DNA of 64,000 nucleotides from Gamarada debralockiae. Its lineage: Eukaryota > Ascomycota > Leotiomycetes > Helotiales > Hyphodiscaceae. Of this stretch, positions 1 to 10,787 are shown piece after piece (within the stretch, counting starts at the first letter, position 1; each line of letters opens with the position of its first letter). The position numbers and the translations under genes are program-made. The stretch covers positions 62,001 through 126,000 of the forward strand of contig NXFV01001736.1 in NCBI GenBank assembly GCA_002803225.1. The letters are read 5' to 3'. The notes below the pieces were generated by a model that saw only the letters and a list, made by a program, of their open reading frames with translations, was not told the DNA's origin and made no database searches.

Positions 1-352
1 GGTCAAGGCCTCCAAAACAGATGTCAAAGCGTCCATAAACGCTTCCCCAGGTGGGCTCGCGGTCCCACGACTCCTTGATTTGCTGGAGTGCAAATGCAGG
101 AATTGCCATCTTGTTGGTGATTACCTCATGGTGCTCCACAAGATACTCGGCAGCCTCGCAGCACATGGCGAAGACATCTTGCCCGGCTTTTTCGAGCAGC
201 TCAATTTCTTCGCCGGTAAAGGAATAGTATCGATCATCTGGCCAGTAGATGTCTAGTAGGCCGTCTGGATTGGCAAGCTTAGCATATACAAGGCCTTGGC
301 TTTGCACAAGCCGCGTTGCGTTAGGCCGCTTTCCCACAGGAACACGTCGCAT
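1..352 (-). CDS. Glutathionylspermidine synthase-like protein, N-terminal part (runs off left edge)
   Basis: The minus-strand frame begins with ATG at 352-350 and stays open for 117 codons to the window edge. An in-frame stop lies about 20 codons upstream. The start MRRVPVGKRPNA, the segment DIYWPDDRYYSFTGEEIELL, then MCCEAAEYLVEHH, IKESW and YGRFDICFGG match the N-terminal half of the glutathionylspermidine synthase family (Pfam GSP_synth), an ATP-grasp-like C-N ligase family common in bacteria and also present in fungi. The ATP-binding residues should lie in the missing C-terminal part, so activity cannot be judged. In fungi the true substrate is uncertain, and the name is by family only. 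Confidence 0.75.
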   Translation of the reverse strand, partial: MRRVPVGKRPNATRLVQSQGLVYAKLANPDGLLDIYWPDDRYYSFTGEEIELLEKAGQDVFAMCCEAAEYLVEHHEVITNKMAIPAFALQQIKESWDREPTWGSVYGRFDICFGGLD

Positions 353-1177
353 TTCTATTACTTGTCGGGCCCCAGTTTTGCTGAAAGGTTCTTGTATGTA
401 AGTTGCTCAAGATGTTCTATTGAGTCTTCTATGCAACTATCCGAACGAGTGACTTGAGACAAAAAGGAGTGGACGTGTCTATTTATCTTTCTTAACACTT
501 TAACCCAAAGCAAGAAATGCGCATAACATCCGGAACAGCCGTGTCTCATCCTCTTACATTTACTGCGACATTGCCTCCTGAGAATAACTATATTCAGAAT
601 ATGCAAGAGGATAATGTAACGTAGCCTAACCCGGGGGTTAAACTTGAAACGTGCTTCAATCGTTGGGTGTTGACTGATATACTAGAAGACTAGATCACGA
701 AGTGTTTTTGAAGTTCGCACGTCACTAGTATTATGGAGAATACTGTATTGAGTTGAGCACGAAGCTCCTATCTACTGGAAATAAAGAGAGTTATATAGAC
801 CTTCGTGTTATCGTGGATCTCTCCCTGTCAGAAATAGAGGTGATGGCAGCGGTAGTTCAGTGTGTTCATTGATGTCTGTATTGATGTGTGTCGGATACGG
901 GAGAAGGTTAAAGACTCGATTGGACTCTAAAGGAGAGCGAGGAGAAAGAGAGAGCTATATACAAGGGGGGAATGAAATGTAGGCCTAGCGTAGTAGCCTA
1001 AGACACTAATCCATCTGACAATTTGATTGAAGAGATTTTCCTTCTAGCTTCACTGATTACATAAGCATTTCCCGACACCCCGATCCCCATGATCCATCAC
1101 GTGACTTAATCCCTAGCGCCCGTAAATCCCAGCTTATGGTAATCAGCAGATCCCGACCCTCAGGCTTACGGGTCGTC
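353..1177. other. Intergenic, no convincing gene; contains a degraded repeat
   Basis: No open frame here looks like a protein. An 82-codon minus frame at 358-606 lacks homology-like features. Positions 941-1020 form a degraded copy of a repeat whose better-preserved relative lies at 2643-2727. Confidence 0.5.
941..1020 (+). repeat. Degraded dispersed repeat, copy A (RIP-like)
   Basis: This stretch aligns with 2643-2727: both have GAGAAAG, GAGCTAT and a run of G, followed by a 24-nt core. The core (984-1007 here, 2691-2714 in copy B) differs at six sites. All six differences are G in copy B against A here, or C against T. That one-sided transition pattern is the signature of RIP in ascomycetes. 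The core resembles a polymerase III A box (see copy B). Confidence 0.5.
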
Positions 1178-1549
1178 TTAGCCACCAATTGGGGCGCGGC
1201 CGCCAGAAGTTTCCTGCGGATCTCTTCTTCCAAAACCACGGCGGGTAACAGTGCCAGTTGCAGGCAGCCCAGCGGCCTGGCGTGCGGCGGGGTCCGAACT
1301 GTCGATTTTCCGAGTAGGCTGCTCGGTGAGTTGGGTACCAACTGGCTCACCAGCCGTGAAAGGGCCCTGGACCAAAAAAAAGGTTGCAGCGTGGGCTGTG
1401 CCGTCGCAGTTGCTTGGTTGGACGACCTTCTCGGTGTTGTCGACACAATAAGTGACGCCCGTATTGGTATCTTGTGCCTGGCACTTCGTAGCTAAGAAGA
1501 TAGCAGATGCGAGTTGCAAAGCCGGGAGAGTGATGTACTCTCGCTTCAT
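1178..1549 (-). CDS. Small secreted protein, unknown function
   Basis: A 123-residue intronless frame. It starts MKREYITLPALQLASAIFLA, a typical signal peptide with probable cleavage near AQA/QD at residues 25-27. The mature part has a paired-cysteine motif (YCVDNTEKVVQPSNC), a hydrophobic FFLVQGPFTAG stretch and a tail with AARQAAGLPATGTVTR followed by RGFG. The YCV...C plus AAGLPxTG plus RGFG architecture recalls a family of short secreted proteins of unknown function that I remember from fungi and proteobacteria, but I cannot name it. The 3' end is uncertain because the other minus frame (1057-1446) is also open, so a short intron or frameshift near the C-terminus is possible. Confidence 0.5.
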   Translation of the reverse strand: MKREYITLPALQLASAIFLATKCQAQDTNTGVTYCVDNTEKVVQPSNCDGTAHAATFFLVQGPFTAGEPVGTQLTEQPTRKIDSSDPAARQAAGLPATGTVTRRGFGRRDPQETSGGRAPIGG

Positions 1550-1764
1550 ATTGACGGTGTTTGTACGATTTGATTCGAGGAGGTTGTCAGAAAAAAATGC
1601 TTAGTTGTTGATAGTCAACCCCTTAGGGACGGGACGGAAAGATTGCTCTTTTATCTTCACTGCGGCTATCCTAGCCGTAACAGTAGCTTATAATTATCTT
1701 TAAACTGTTAAAAGATCTTGTCTTTTATTAAAAAGCTTCTTGCAATTAACTTTTAATGCAAAGA

Positions 1765-1850
1765 TACTCTCTCCCCCCTGGTTTAAAGGTTAAATTTTTC
1801 TAGCAGGTTTCATACAAACTATTAACCTTTAAACCGGGGGGAGGAGAGTA
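1765..1850. repeat. Inverted repeat, 29-bp arms, 28-bp loop
   Basis: Arm 1765-1793 and arm 1822-1850 are reverse complements with three mismatches. The arms begin TACTCTCTCCCCCC and contain TTAACCTTTAAACC next to a G run. The structure could be the remnant of a short inverted-repeat (MITE-like) element or a strong hairpin. It is not inside a gene. Confidence 0.7.
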
Positions 1851-2642
1851 ACAAGAATTTTACATACTACAAGTACAGTTGCAAAATCGGTTTCGTCCTA
1901 TTTTAACCGAACAAATTGTGAGCACAGACCGCATCAGCCACTTCGTGTTTGCCATCCTCATGCATTAATGCACTAGTGTGTTTAACACAGTAGTACCTTG
2001 TATGCTATCAATTTCGACACTCCCTCATGTTTACGTGAGGCCTACTTTTGCGGTTGTCCTATTCACTGAACGTATTCGGCCAAAGACCTTACGCTCGAGG
2101 CGCAAACGAAGGGCTGTCTTGCAACCGTATGCAGACTTCAACGCTCCACCTAAGTGCAGCTTAAAAACTCTATCCTCTATACGAAGCTATATCTTATGCC
2201 TGGGGCCCGCCACTGGATAAATCACGCCAGTTGTCATAGCGCCGAGCAGACGGGACATTAGCACAATCCTTCCTCGGCGTAACTCCCTTGCTACATAAAT
2301 GTCTCGACAAGAACTATATCCTTTTACTAACAGAGCTTGCGCCGAGATAATTCTACCTGCTTTGCTTGCTTGCATAACTCTCTTGATACTTCAGCAGAAG
2401 CCTAAACCGTAATACAGCCATTTTCTAGGCGTAACCTCGATTGGTGCATGAATTACACGAGAGTCAGTAGGCACAGAAGCTATCCAACCACCCCACTATC
2501 AACGTAATGCGTCGAGATGAATCTGCCTTGTCTTGTTTCGATGATCTCGGCACCTCGGGCACGGGACCATGGTATAAACCATGTTCCTAATGCAACTTCG
2601 CATTTGCATGGATTCCACGCTACTCAAGTGTCGAATTGCTTA

Positions 2643-2727
2643 AGAGAAAGAAGAGCTATTGTACATAAAAGGGGGAAATGAGCTCTGGAACCTGGCGCAG
2701 CGGCCTGAGGCACTCTCTGACATCAAG
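2643..2727 (+). repeat. Dispersed repeat, copy B, with tRNA-like A box
   Basis: The better-preserved partner of 941-1020. The segment TGGCGCAGCGG at 2693-2703 fits the polymerase III A-box pattern TRGCNNAGYNGG, as in the D-arm of many tRNAs. No B box (GGTTCRANYCC) follows within 80 nt. This could be the head of a tRNA-derived SINE or a broken tRNA gene. The length of the element is unknown. Confidence 0.4.
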
Positions 2728-3901
2728 AAGTGTCGTATACCTTACAGCGCTTAGTTAGCTACAGCGATGTGCCGATGTTGCATGATCTTGTAGTACCTTG
2801 CTTAATAAAATCACTAAAAGTTGTATTCCCCTTGCTTAGTGCTAGGAAGGCCGTTCATTGACTTGCATGAATCATAGAACGCAAAGAGGGAGCCCTAGAC
2901 GTTAACGGGCCCCAAGATTCGTACTGCTTTTTGTGCCATCTTTAACAGTCGTATAGAACCATTTGTTACCTGGCATAATGGAGTAGTTAGTTGTATAATT
3001 AAGTGCGAGTTCTTCTAATAGAGAAGCTAAACAACTGCTAGCAAATTGAGGTTATACACTCGTATGAGATGACGTTGAGTTGGTAATGTTCGCTAAACTA
3101 TGAAGCTGTACTACTAGTCACGCGCGACTAAGTGAGAAGGATCCAAAATGAGCTCTCAGAACAATCCTTGAACCATTTTCTAATTTTAGCCAGCGACAGC
3201 AATTTGTAGCCGAGGAGTCGAAAAAGGTCCCTTGGCCCAATAGTACAGGCCCAGTTCACCATTGCTTACCTGCTTCCTGTTTCGCCTCACCTTACTTACC
3301 TTTGCCTCCACCCTTACTCACCTTAACTCATCCAATATTGCTGATAAAGCAGCCTGCTCACCTTTCGGAACAGAAACAGATTTTCTTTATGTCAAGATCG
3401 GCGTGTGATAATCGGCTGTTATAGGAGCGTTGCGACCAAATTTTTGTCCCTGCAGGGCTAAGCGACTGATTAGCCGCCTTTCGATGTTTGCACTCTAGTA
3501 TGCAAACATGCGTCGTGATTGGAGACGCGGGATTCAGAAAGCCGAACCAGTAAGCCTTGACTTCGCATGCATTTGGGGCCTCCAACCGTCAAACCGACAC
3601 TCAACGCACTCAAGTGGCAACCTCACTGTGCCTAACGAGACTCCCAGTAATGGAAAATGAAATTTCTATGTTTATGTTTCATACAATTCATCTAGCTGAT
3701 GGATATCACGGAGCAGTGAATCGAACTTTAATGACAGAAAATCCCATTTCTGCCTTCGTTTCGATTGTGCTTCCTACCTAAAATACGATAACATGTCCTC
3801 CCCGAGCTGTCAAAGAATTTTTGGAATCGCATACTAGTGTGGGAATATGATATTACTTTTATGACTTTTCTGGCTTTTATTTATCTCAATGCCAGTACGA
3901 C

Positions 3902-5391
3902 ATGTCGTCTCTTATCTTGGGCGCGATGGTCTTCAGATCAAAATTACAGAGTAAGCCCGCCGAAAGCGAAGTCCAGGTAAAGCACAAACTGGAAGACAAG
4001 TCTGGGATTGTCGAAGAGAGATCTAAAGAAGGGAACTTCATGTCGCGCTCAGAGACAGCGAAAGCCGTCCCCAATACCATTTCGGACCGAGATGCACCTT
4101 TGAAAGTGAAAAGCGAGCCGCCTGGAGTGTATTCGGAAGACCCGGCGTGGGATTATTCGAAACCTCATCGTCCGTATATCACCTCAATCCCGTTCCGCCT
4201 CAAAGAGGCTACATCGCTATTCAAAAAGAATTGGGCGACTTTGGGAGCAGAAGCAGAATACTCAGTGGGAGCAGAAGCAGAATACTCATTGAGAGCAGAA
4301 GCAGAATACTCAGTGGGAGCATGTTATGCACCAAGACAAGCAGCATCGAGATTAGAAAGGGAGGATTTGAGTGGGATATACTTAACACCTGCTGGAGTCG
4401 ACTTTTCGTCTGAGAGGGGCCAAGGCGAAACAGAATTGACTACAGACTCAAAAGATGCTGAGAGCAAACGAAGGGAAATAAATCGGGCCATAGATCCGAA
4501 AGATGCTTTGGAAGTATCCGCTACAACGCAGGCAACGGACATTTTTGAAATCCCTATATGTATACCACCCGGAACAGGACCGACCATAGACCCTAAAGAA
4601 GCTTGGAGACCATCCAATTTGGAAGCTGAACTAGCCGATAACTTTGCAGTGGCGAATGCTGAGAGGAAAAGAAAGACGGATGAACTTTTGTTAGATCTTA
4701 GTGCCCGATTCGAAGAGGGGATTAGGGACTGCAAGCTCCCTTGTTGTGCACATAGGATGTGTGAAACTAAAAATAGTGAGTGAGTTGATCGCTAGCACGC
4801 TCAAAGCTGACACTTTACAGCTGGATCTGTAAGGGAGATGTCTCAGATCGTTGCTACCGTTTCGATTCCAGTCGAAAGGGGTGTTCAGGATCTCTCGGAT
4901 AAGGGGAGCATCAGCCAGCCACCACTGATGACTGGGGAAGAGGGTGTTGATGCCGCAAAGAGTGATAAAGCACTAATTAGATGTGAGGAGCAAGGCTGCG
5001 GCAAGGTGTTCGACCATACCTGGCAATACAAGTCTGTTGCCTTTCCCCTCAATCCAACCCATCATCATCCTTTTCTAACATCGCTAGTCATCATGCGAGA
5101 TGCCATAAGAAACCTCAAAGTTGTCCACATTGCGGGTTCAGTTGCAGCCTGGCAAAAGATTTGGGACGTCATATTAACACTGTCCATGAGATCGAGACAG
5201 TGTACTACTGCTCTGCTTCAGGCTGTAAATATTCGGGTGACAGTGCTCAGAGGAAGTTCTTCAAGAGAAAGGATCATTGGATACGACATATGCGGACTCA
5301 GCATGCTGTTCTTGATGAGGGGGAGAAGGATGACGGTAGGTTGGTGCCTGATGTACACGGAACGTGGAGCAAAAGTGAAGCTTCGGGATGA
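3902..5391 (+). CDS. C2H2 zinc-finger protein (three exons)
   Basis: Exons 3902-4775, 4821-5031 and 5088-5391 give about 462 residues. Intron 1 (45 nt, GTGAGT...ACAG) removes the stop at 4781. Intron 2 (56 nt) has TTCTAACA as branch site and restores the first finger. Three fingers follow one another. Finger 1 (about residues 345-365) is CEEQGC...HARCH with spacing C-x4-C-x12-H-x3-H. Finger 2 (about 375-395) is CPHC...HINTVH. Finger 3 (about 405-435) is CSASGC...HMRTQH with a long inter-pair spacing. The N-terminal 290 residues are low-complexity and acidic, with three copies of an eight-residue AEAEYS repeat. It is probably nuclear and nucleic-acid binding; targets are unknown. The ATG at 3902 is the first in the open frame. 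Confidence 0.75.
4243..4314 (+). repeat. Coding tandem repeat, 3 x 24 bp
   Basis: Three 24-bp units (4243-4266, 4267-4290, 4291-4314) lie inside exon 1 of the zinc-finger gene. They start GGGAGCAGAAGCAGAATACT and differ at one or two bases. Each encodes the eight residues (G/R)AEAEYS(V/L), so copy-number change keeps the frame. Confidence 0.9.
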
Positions 5392-5949
5392 CTTAAATAA
5401 CTCGAACGATTGAGAAATTGTGGACTGCCCGGTAACTATAGCAGCTAAGAAAATCACTGAAAGTTAGTAAATTAAATCACCGTAGCCGAGACTATCTCAT
5501 CGAGGCCATGGGGAAACAGGTTACCTCAAAATTCAGAGTTTAGGGTGGCAATTGAATTCGCCGTGAGCGGGATGACTTGTGGCATCCCTCACCAGAGTTC
5601 TACTGAGGTTGATTGCGGGATACCGCGCCAGCATTAAATGGAAACCTGCCAAAGATTTCTCCGGTAATCAATAGCCCTAAAATAATTTGGGACTCAAGCA
5701 AAATCGGTTCGTGGCATCAATCTTCCTGTCTGAGATATAAGGATAGAGTTTCAATCAGCTATGGCTGACTGGCGACATTCCAATCTCACCCTCTCTCTTC
5801 AAACTTCCCTTGCTCTCCATCATAACCGTTGACCGATATCGATCAGTCGGCTCGATCTTCGTCAACGAACCCATCCCTCTCCAACGAGGAACACCCAAGC
5901 AGTACCCTACCCGTACGACAGTCAATCAAGATACTCCACGCAAACCTGA
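5392..5949. other. Intergenic; no gene seen
   Basis: No protein-like frame. The last 150 nt may include the unrecognised 5' end of the cyclin relic that follows. Confidence 0.4.
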
Positions 5950-7060
5950 AATCTAGCGAAATTACACACCTCTATTCCTAACGGCATCCAACGAGACCAG
6001 TCAATAGTACTTCACGACACCGAGCTCGCGAGTACGCCCCCAGTCGAGCATGGGCTTCCTATTACAGAAGAGCACTATCGCAGAGCAAAGGCTGTCCACT
6101 TCATTATACAAACCAGTATCCTGCTCAAGCTTCCACAGTTAACGCTTGCAACAGCAAGTGTCTTCCTCTACTACTTCTATATGCGCTATATCATAGTGCC
6201 TAAAAGAGGAAGGTTACATCACTACGTCCGTTCCTCCCTTTCTATTATCCTTCCCCCTTATTAACCCCAAAGCTAGAAGCTCCCCCGCTCCTAGTCCTAC
6301 ACAGATCCTAAATCAAGACGGTTTCAAAAGCAATTACAATATTTGCAACCTTTGAACCGGACATCACAGCTACTTCCCCCTTTCTCGTAACTAAGACCGA
6401 CGTGTTATCACTATTGCAAAGATCGCCTAAAAGGACACCTCCCTTATAATTGATAGGCAATCAAAAAGAATACTGGCAGTGGCATGACAACGTCCTTGTT
6501 GCAAGGAAATTGTGCTCGAATATCTCACCTTCGACGCCGTTCTATAATCACCCTACAACTTTCTCTATAACTTCCTTTAAGAACTACAAGTAGAGGATAA
6601 TAAGCAGCTACACTACGTGGCGTAGACATTTCTGAATGATAATTGCTTCACAAGGATGTGTCTAATGATCCTCCGAAGGATATTGCGTGGCGGCAGTATA
6701 TTTCGGAGTAAAGGGTACAGGGACACAGATACTACATGACAAGAATAGAGTACTATGGTGGGAAAGGCTTGGAGGAAAGTCGGGTTTAATTGTAAAAGCT
6801 GTGGGGTTTATATACAAGTTCGATACGGAGAATCCACTCCGAAGAAATGACAATCCTTATGAGCAATCACTAGCTTCATTTGGGAATAAAAAGCATCTGT
6901 ATAAAACAGAGGAAGGAGCTATATAGGGAGCATTAGGCAGACACCGAGACAAGAGGATCAGGCACAGTTGCATCGCTCGCAGAATGGTTATAGTCAGCAA
7001 GATGGCGATGTGGAGAGACAGCCCCTGTTCCAACCGTCATGTCGTACTAATTCTGTCATC
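5950..7060 (+). pseudogene. Decayed cyclin gene (K/T/L-type transcriptional cyclin)
   Basis: Cyclin-box sequence can be followed across the whole stretch, but in shifting frames. Positions 6064-6230 encode RRAKAVHFIIQTSILLKLPQ followed by LTLATASVFLYYFYMRY, the first cyclin-box helices. Around 6404-6560 come ITIAKIA, then a stop, SLIIDRQSK, a shift, EYWQWHDNVLVA, another shift, and EIVLEYLTFDAVL. Around 6575-6665 come VEDNKQLHYVA, a stop, and TFLNDNCFTRMCL. Positions 6687-6860 give AAVYFGVKGTGTQI and ENPLRRNDNPYEQS. A Gln-rich tail follows to about 7050. Two stops look like single C-to-T or G-to-A hits: TAA at 6428-6430 where Gln is expected, and TAG at 6623-6625 where Trp is expected. A functional paralogue is expected elsewhere in the genome. 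Confidence 0.8.
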
Positions 7061-7901
7061 TTAGACACCCTGGCGACGTCAATAACTTTAATGACTATCG
7101 GAGTCATCCCCTAGAGCAATGGTGCTCTATGATCACAGCTATTGGCTCTATTGCCAATCGAATCGCGGATCCTCTTGAACAATTTGCTTTCCGGTCTTTT
7201 GAGCTTGAGACATCGGTTTATAATCCTGGCCTATCAACCGATCGACTTCTACATTATGTGCTTCTTCAGCATGAGAAGCGATTGGGAAACACCAAAATTC
7301 CTACTATCAGTTCTATTCATTAGCGCAACTGCCAAGGTGGTGGGACAGACAATGTTGGGCAACCATCTTGCTGTTCCCATCCTTGATATGTCTTACCATC
7401 CAACGTCGTCTTTTGGCAACACTTCTTTACCATCTACCCAATTAAAGCGAACTGACCTTCGGAGCCGTTGTGTGCTGTCGACTCCTTCGAAAGAAAACTC
7501 GATATTCCTATCAGAGGACAACTTTAACAATGCGTTCAAGGGGACGAATCGACTCTCTCTAGCCAGATGCAAACTTATCGATTGTTAAAGCTGGAGATAA
7601 CTGCAATAAATGTAGCATAATTGAAGATACGATCACGTCACATTAAATCTTGATTGATTTGTGGGTATAGGCAAAGAACGTTTCCGCAGAGAGGGTTTTG
7701 TGCGTAGATGGTATCTCTGGAAGTATAGAGTCTTGGGAATAGTAAAAATCACATAAGCCCCCAAAGAGTATATTAGCCAACCTCGGATCATGCTGATGCT
7801 TAGATATCACTGATGCTTATTTGCAAAGCTTCTCAGATAAGATATAGGATCCAATCCATTCTTCCTAGAGAGTTTTGGTGGGAATGAGCTTCAGCTACTC
7901 T
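7061..7901. other. Intergenic; two weak overlapping frames
   Basis: Plus-strand frames of 64 codons (7129-7323) and 148 codons (7142-7588) overlap. Neither has a recognisable domain, signal peptide or splice structure. I cannot assign a function and do not call a gene. Confidence 0.35.
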
Positions 7902-9167
7902 TCAACCTATCAATACACTTGTGAACGGTGGCGTATAGGTGTCTATCGGGTCAAAAACGACTAAATACCAAAGTGTGGCAACAATCAACGTCAACAGAAA
8001 GAAGTTAAATGACGGTAACGCACTCCGTTCCTTTGCCACATCGATGTTTTCGCCCCGCTCTCCCAGGAATAGGATATTCATCCTGCATGATCGCTTAGTC
8101 ACTGCAGCTAAGCATACGACGACCAGAATTGCAATAGCGATTGTCCAGATCTCGAAGAACTGAATCCAGGCTCCGATTAACAAACCAAATATAGTTATAA
8201 AAAAAAGTAACGTGCACGCGACCTCTGAAATAAACCGATAATTTTGTAGTAGCTCTTCTACTTTGCCCTTTATGACTAGGATAACGGACACCTTGAAAAT
8301 TATGCAGAGGCAGAGCAATAGAACGATCCATAGGATGGCGAAGGTGATGTAAACCACCTCTATGAAGCTGAACCACGTACATCTCGATGTATAGTTCGTG
8401 TAGTCGATGGGAAAGCGCCGTGGAAGAGCTTTCAAAAGCTGGTCGTAAGCCCAGGTGAGATATCTAAGATGAAGAGCAATACCGCAGGTCAGGCATATGT
8501 GACGAGTCCAAGAGACAAGTTGCTCGCATTCAGGAGGCGTGTGACCTAGTTGTTCAATTCCTTCGTCTCGCTTGAGGGACGTTGTCATGGCGAGTGCCTC
8601 ATTTGCCAGGAAGGACAGGAAGGACAGGAAGTAGAGAACGGCGATGCCACTGCTTGAAGGGACGCCGCCGTAGGCAAGGAGCTTGATTAGTTGGGAACCA
8701 GTGCCGAAGACGAAGAAGATCCAGCGGATCCAGAACGTGATTCTCGATTCAAAAAGAGGGTTGCGTCCTCTGTCCGGTGCAGTCTTGAGGTATCTCGCTG
8801 CTGCAACACGATTCAGCGATTCGGGAATATTGAACCAGACTCCATAGACGGCAGGCTCGAGGAGCATCAAATAAGCATTTGCCGCACCAACAATGGTGAA
8901 CCCAGGAAGTAGGGTGTTGACACGGCCTCAATCCCACAGCGGTTTCCTACTGGTTGGGCCATGTTATTGAACGCCATAGCTGCTAAACCGCCAAGCACTG
9001 CACTCCCTAAGACGGTCTGATTCGTTGAATTTGCAGACGTCGACGTATCTGAACGAAGGGCTAGCCCATGTAAGCAAAAGGTATGTCCACAGGCGCAAAC
9101 GATTAGCTGCCAGAAGTTCCCGGCCTCGAAGAGCCAGGCCGTCGTCCCAACGTTCTTTGTGACACAT
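7902..9167 (-). CDS. Polytopic membrane protein, unknown function; apparent N-terminal frameshift
   Basis: The main frame (stop at 7902, open up to about 8925) encodes roughly 340 residues with six or seven hydrophobic segments, for example ITFWIRWIFFVFGTGSQLI, VVYITFAILWIVLLLCLCII and FFLLTLIVATLWYLVV. It also has the motif NAYLMLLEPAVYGVWFNIPE. Another minus frame further upstream (8867-9211) encodes a likely preceding part, with VLGSAVLGGLAAMAFNNMAQ and then PVGNRCG. The two frames meet near 8905-8930 without a plausible intron: a 1-nt change there would fuse ...VSTPYF to GFTIVGAANAY. The start codon is therefore uncertain; ATGs exist at 9167 (third frame) and 8977. It could be a sequencing error or a recent pseudogene. 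No family name is recognised. Confidence 0.55.
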
Positions 9168-9211
9168 TTTATGTTAGACTTTGACGTTTGTCGATGGAGT
9201 AAAAAGAACAA

Positions 9212-10787
9212 AGGCCGCCCTAGCTATAAAGGCGACTGTTCGCCACCTAGGCCACAACTCAAGGCGCATACAATACGAAGTAATCGCAGCTAATACTTCT
9301 AGGTCCAGGAGCGAAATTTTGAAGAATTAGGAAGATACTCTAATGTGGTATTGATAAATATATGTTAAATTGGCTTATGGTAGCTCGGAGGTGAGGATGA
9401 CCCGGAGGATCATGCTCAAAGATGTTTATCGACGACTAATTGGCGAGTTAGCGGAAAGGGTCGCGGGGGTGTCAGTAGTTTGGGGCGGCGGCTTAGAGCT
9501 GCCCCTGAAGAGCCATTGGGCGGCGACGAGGAGTGTAAGGTTACACGAAGCTTCCCATACACGCGTCGGAGCTGTGCCTGACTTGCAGTTGCAGGACATC
9601 CACACGTTCTGGTTCGCCCAGTTCAGAAATTAAGGGATAAATGATTCCATGAGGCTGTTCAATGTGCATGTGACTCCAGGAGTCCCAGAATTCTGGGGGT
9701 ACTGGGTAACCCGCCCCAGATGTAAATCGGTCCCCACTATGAAGACAAGCTCAGAAGTTTGCAGAATAATATCGGCCAAGCTTTCTAATCGCTTTCTATT
9801 TCAAGCTTGGATTACCTAAGAAAGTTTGAAGGGATGTTGGTTAGATCGGCTGCTATAGTGAATTCGTGAGTCCCCTTCACGATCTCTCCAAGGACCTCTT
9901 GTAGTTCAATAGCTTTTAAAGCCGGCCACGACGGAGCTACTTGGTCTGAGTCACGGTTTTTAACACATACTTAGTTTACCTGAGTTTCTCCTGCCCTCCA
10001 ACACTAACTTTTTTGAACAAGAGGCGAATACTGGTAGTTCTATTGGCAGTTGAAGGCATCCCTTCTTGTTCTCACTTACAACTATATCTCGTTGTAGACA
10101 CTCAAACCACTGTCGAGTTCAATATTCTCGTCGTTGTGTTTCACTGGTTTGATAACAACAAAAAGCTGAGTCCAGTAAACTGCATCTCTTGTTTTTCTCG
10201 CGTACGCTGAAGTGCCTTCTTTCGGTAGTGCAGGAGATGAAGGGATACATGGTCATCCCTGAGCTGTCTGAGTAGATCGATTGTGTCTCGTAGACATCAA
10301 CCTTCTTGGTTTTGTTTTCCTAGAATGATGATCTTCCTGGGTCTGTGGCTAACAGTGCTCTCTTATAGAAGGAGAAATGTTTTGATGGTCAAATAAGGCG
10401 AATTGAAAGTTTGCATCGTACACTTTTTTATACCATCACTAGACAATCTTCGTTTCACAAGTCACATTAAGCGCGGTACATGCAGAATAATGAAGGTCAT
10501 ATAGACAGTTTGATATCTTTCTATATGTAGGTATGAAGTACAATCTCCAATCCATCCGTCATATGCAAACTAGAATTACAATTCCATCATCGCTCCATCT
10601 CGCATCTCATTCCATTCCATTCCAAATCATCGCTCTTGAACAAGTCGTCTCCACACTCATGTGGTATATGTTCGCAGCTTTATTCACAGCTTCCATTTTC
10701 GAAGATGCCCCAGAAACGCCGTCATGATGCCCTATCCTTTACGTACAATGCAGAAGTTCAAATTATTTCCATATCAAGACCGCAGCT
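9212..10787. other. Intergenic, 1.6 kb; nothing convincing
   Basis: A plus frame at 9370-9633 (87 codons, non-ATG start) has no domain-like features. No repeat or RNA gene is recognised. Confidence 0.4.

Larger units (their letters stand above)
1550..3901. other. Long intergenic stretch without a recognisable gene
   Basis: About 2.3 kb. It holds a 29-bp-arm inverted repeat (1765-1850) and a dispersed repeat (2643-2727). Open frames of 60-80 codons (for example 1978-2220 and 3358-3585) look random and have no domain-like pattern. The stretch is probably made of old, mutated repeat sequence. Confidence 0.5.

Noticed and set aside
1978..2220. 80-codon plus-strand frame in the gene-poor left region
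   Set aside because: Composition looks random and nothing around it suggests a gene.
7142..7588. 148-codon plus-strand frame after the cyclin relic
   Set aside because: It overlaps another open frame and shows no recognisable motif; it may be further decayed sequence, but I cannot support a call.
9370..9633. 87-codon plus-strand frame
   Set aside because: Non-ATG start, no domain, no splice partners; likely chance.
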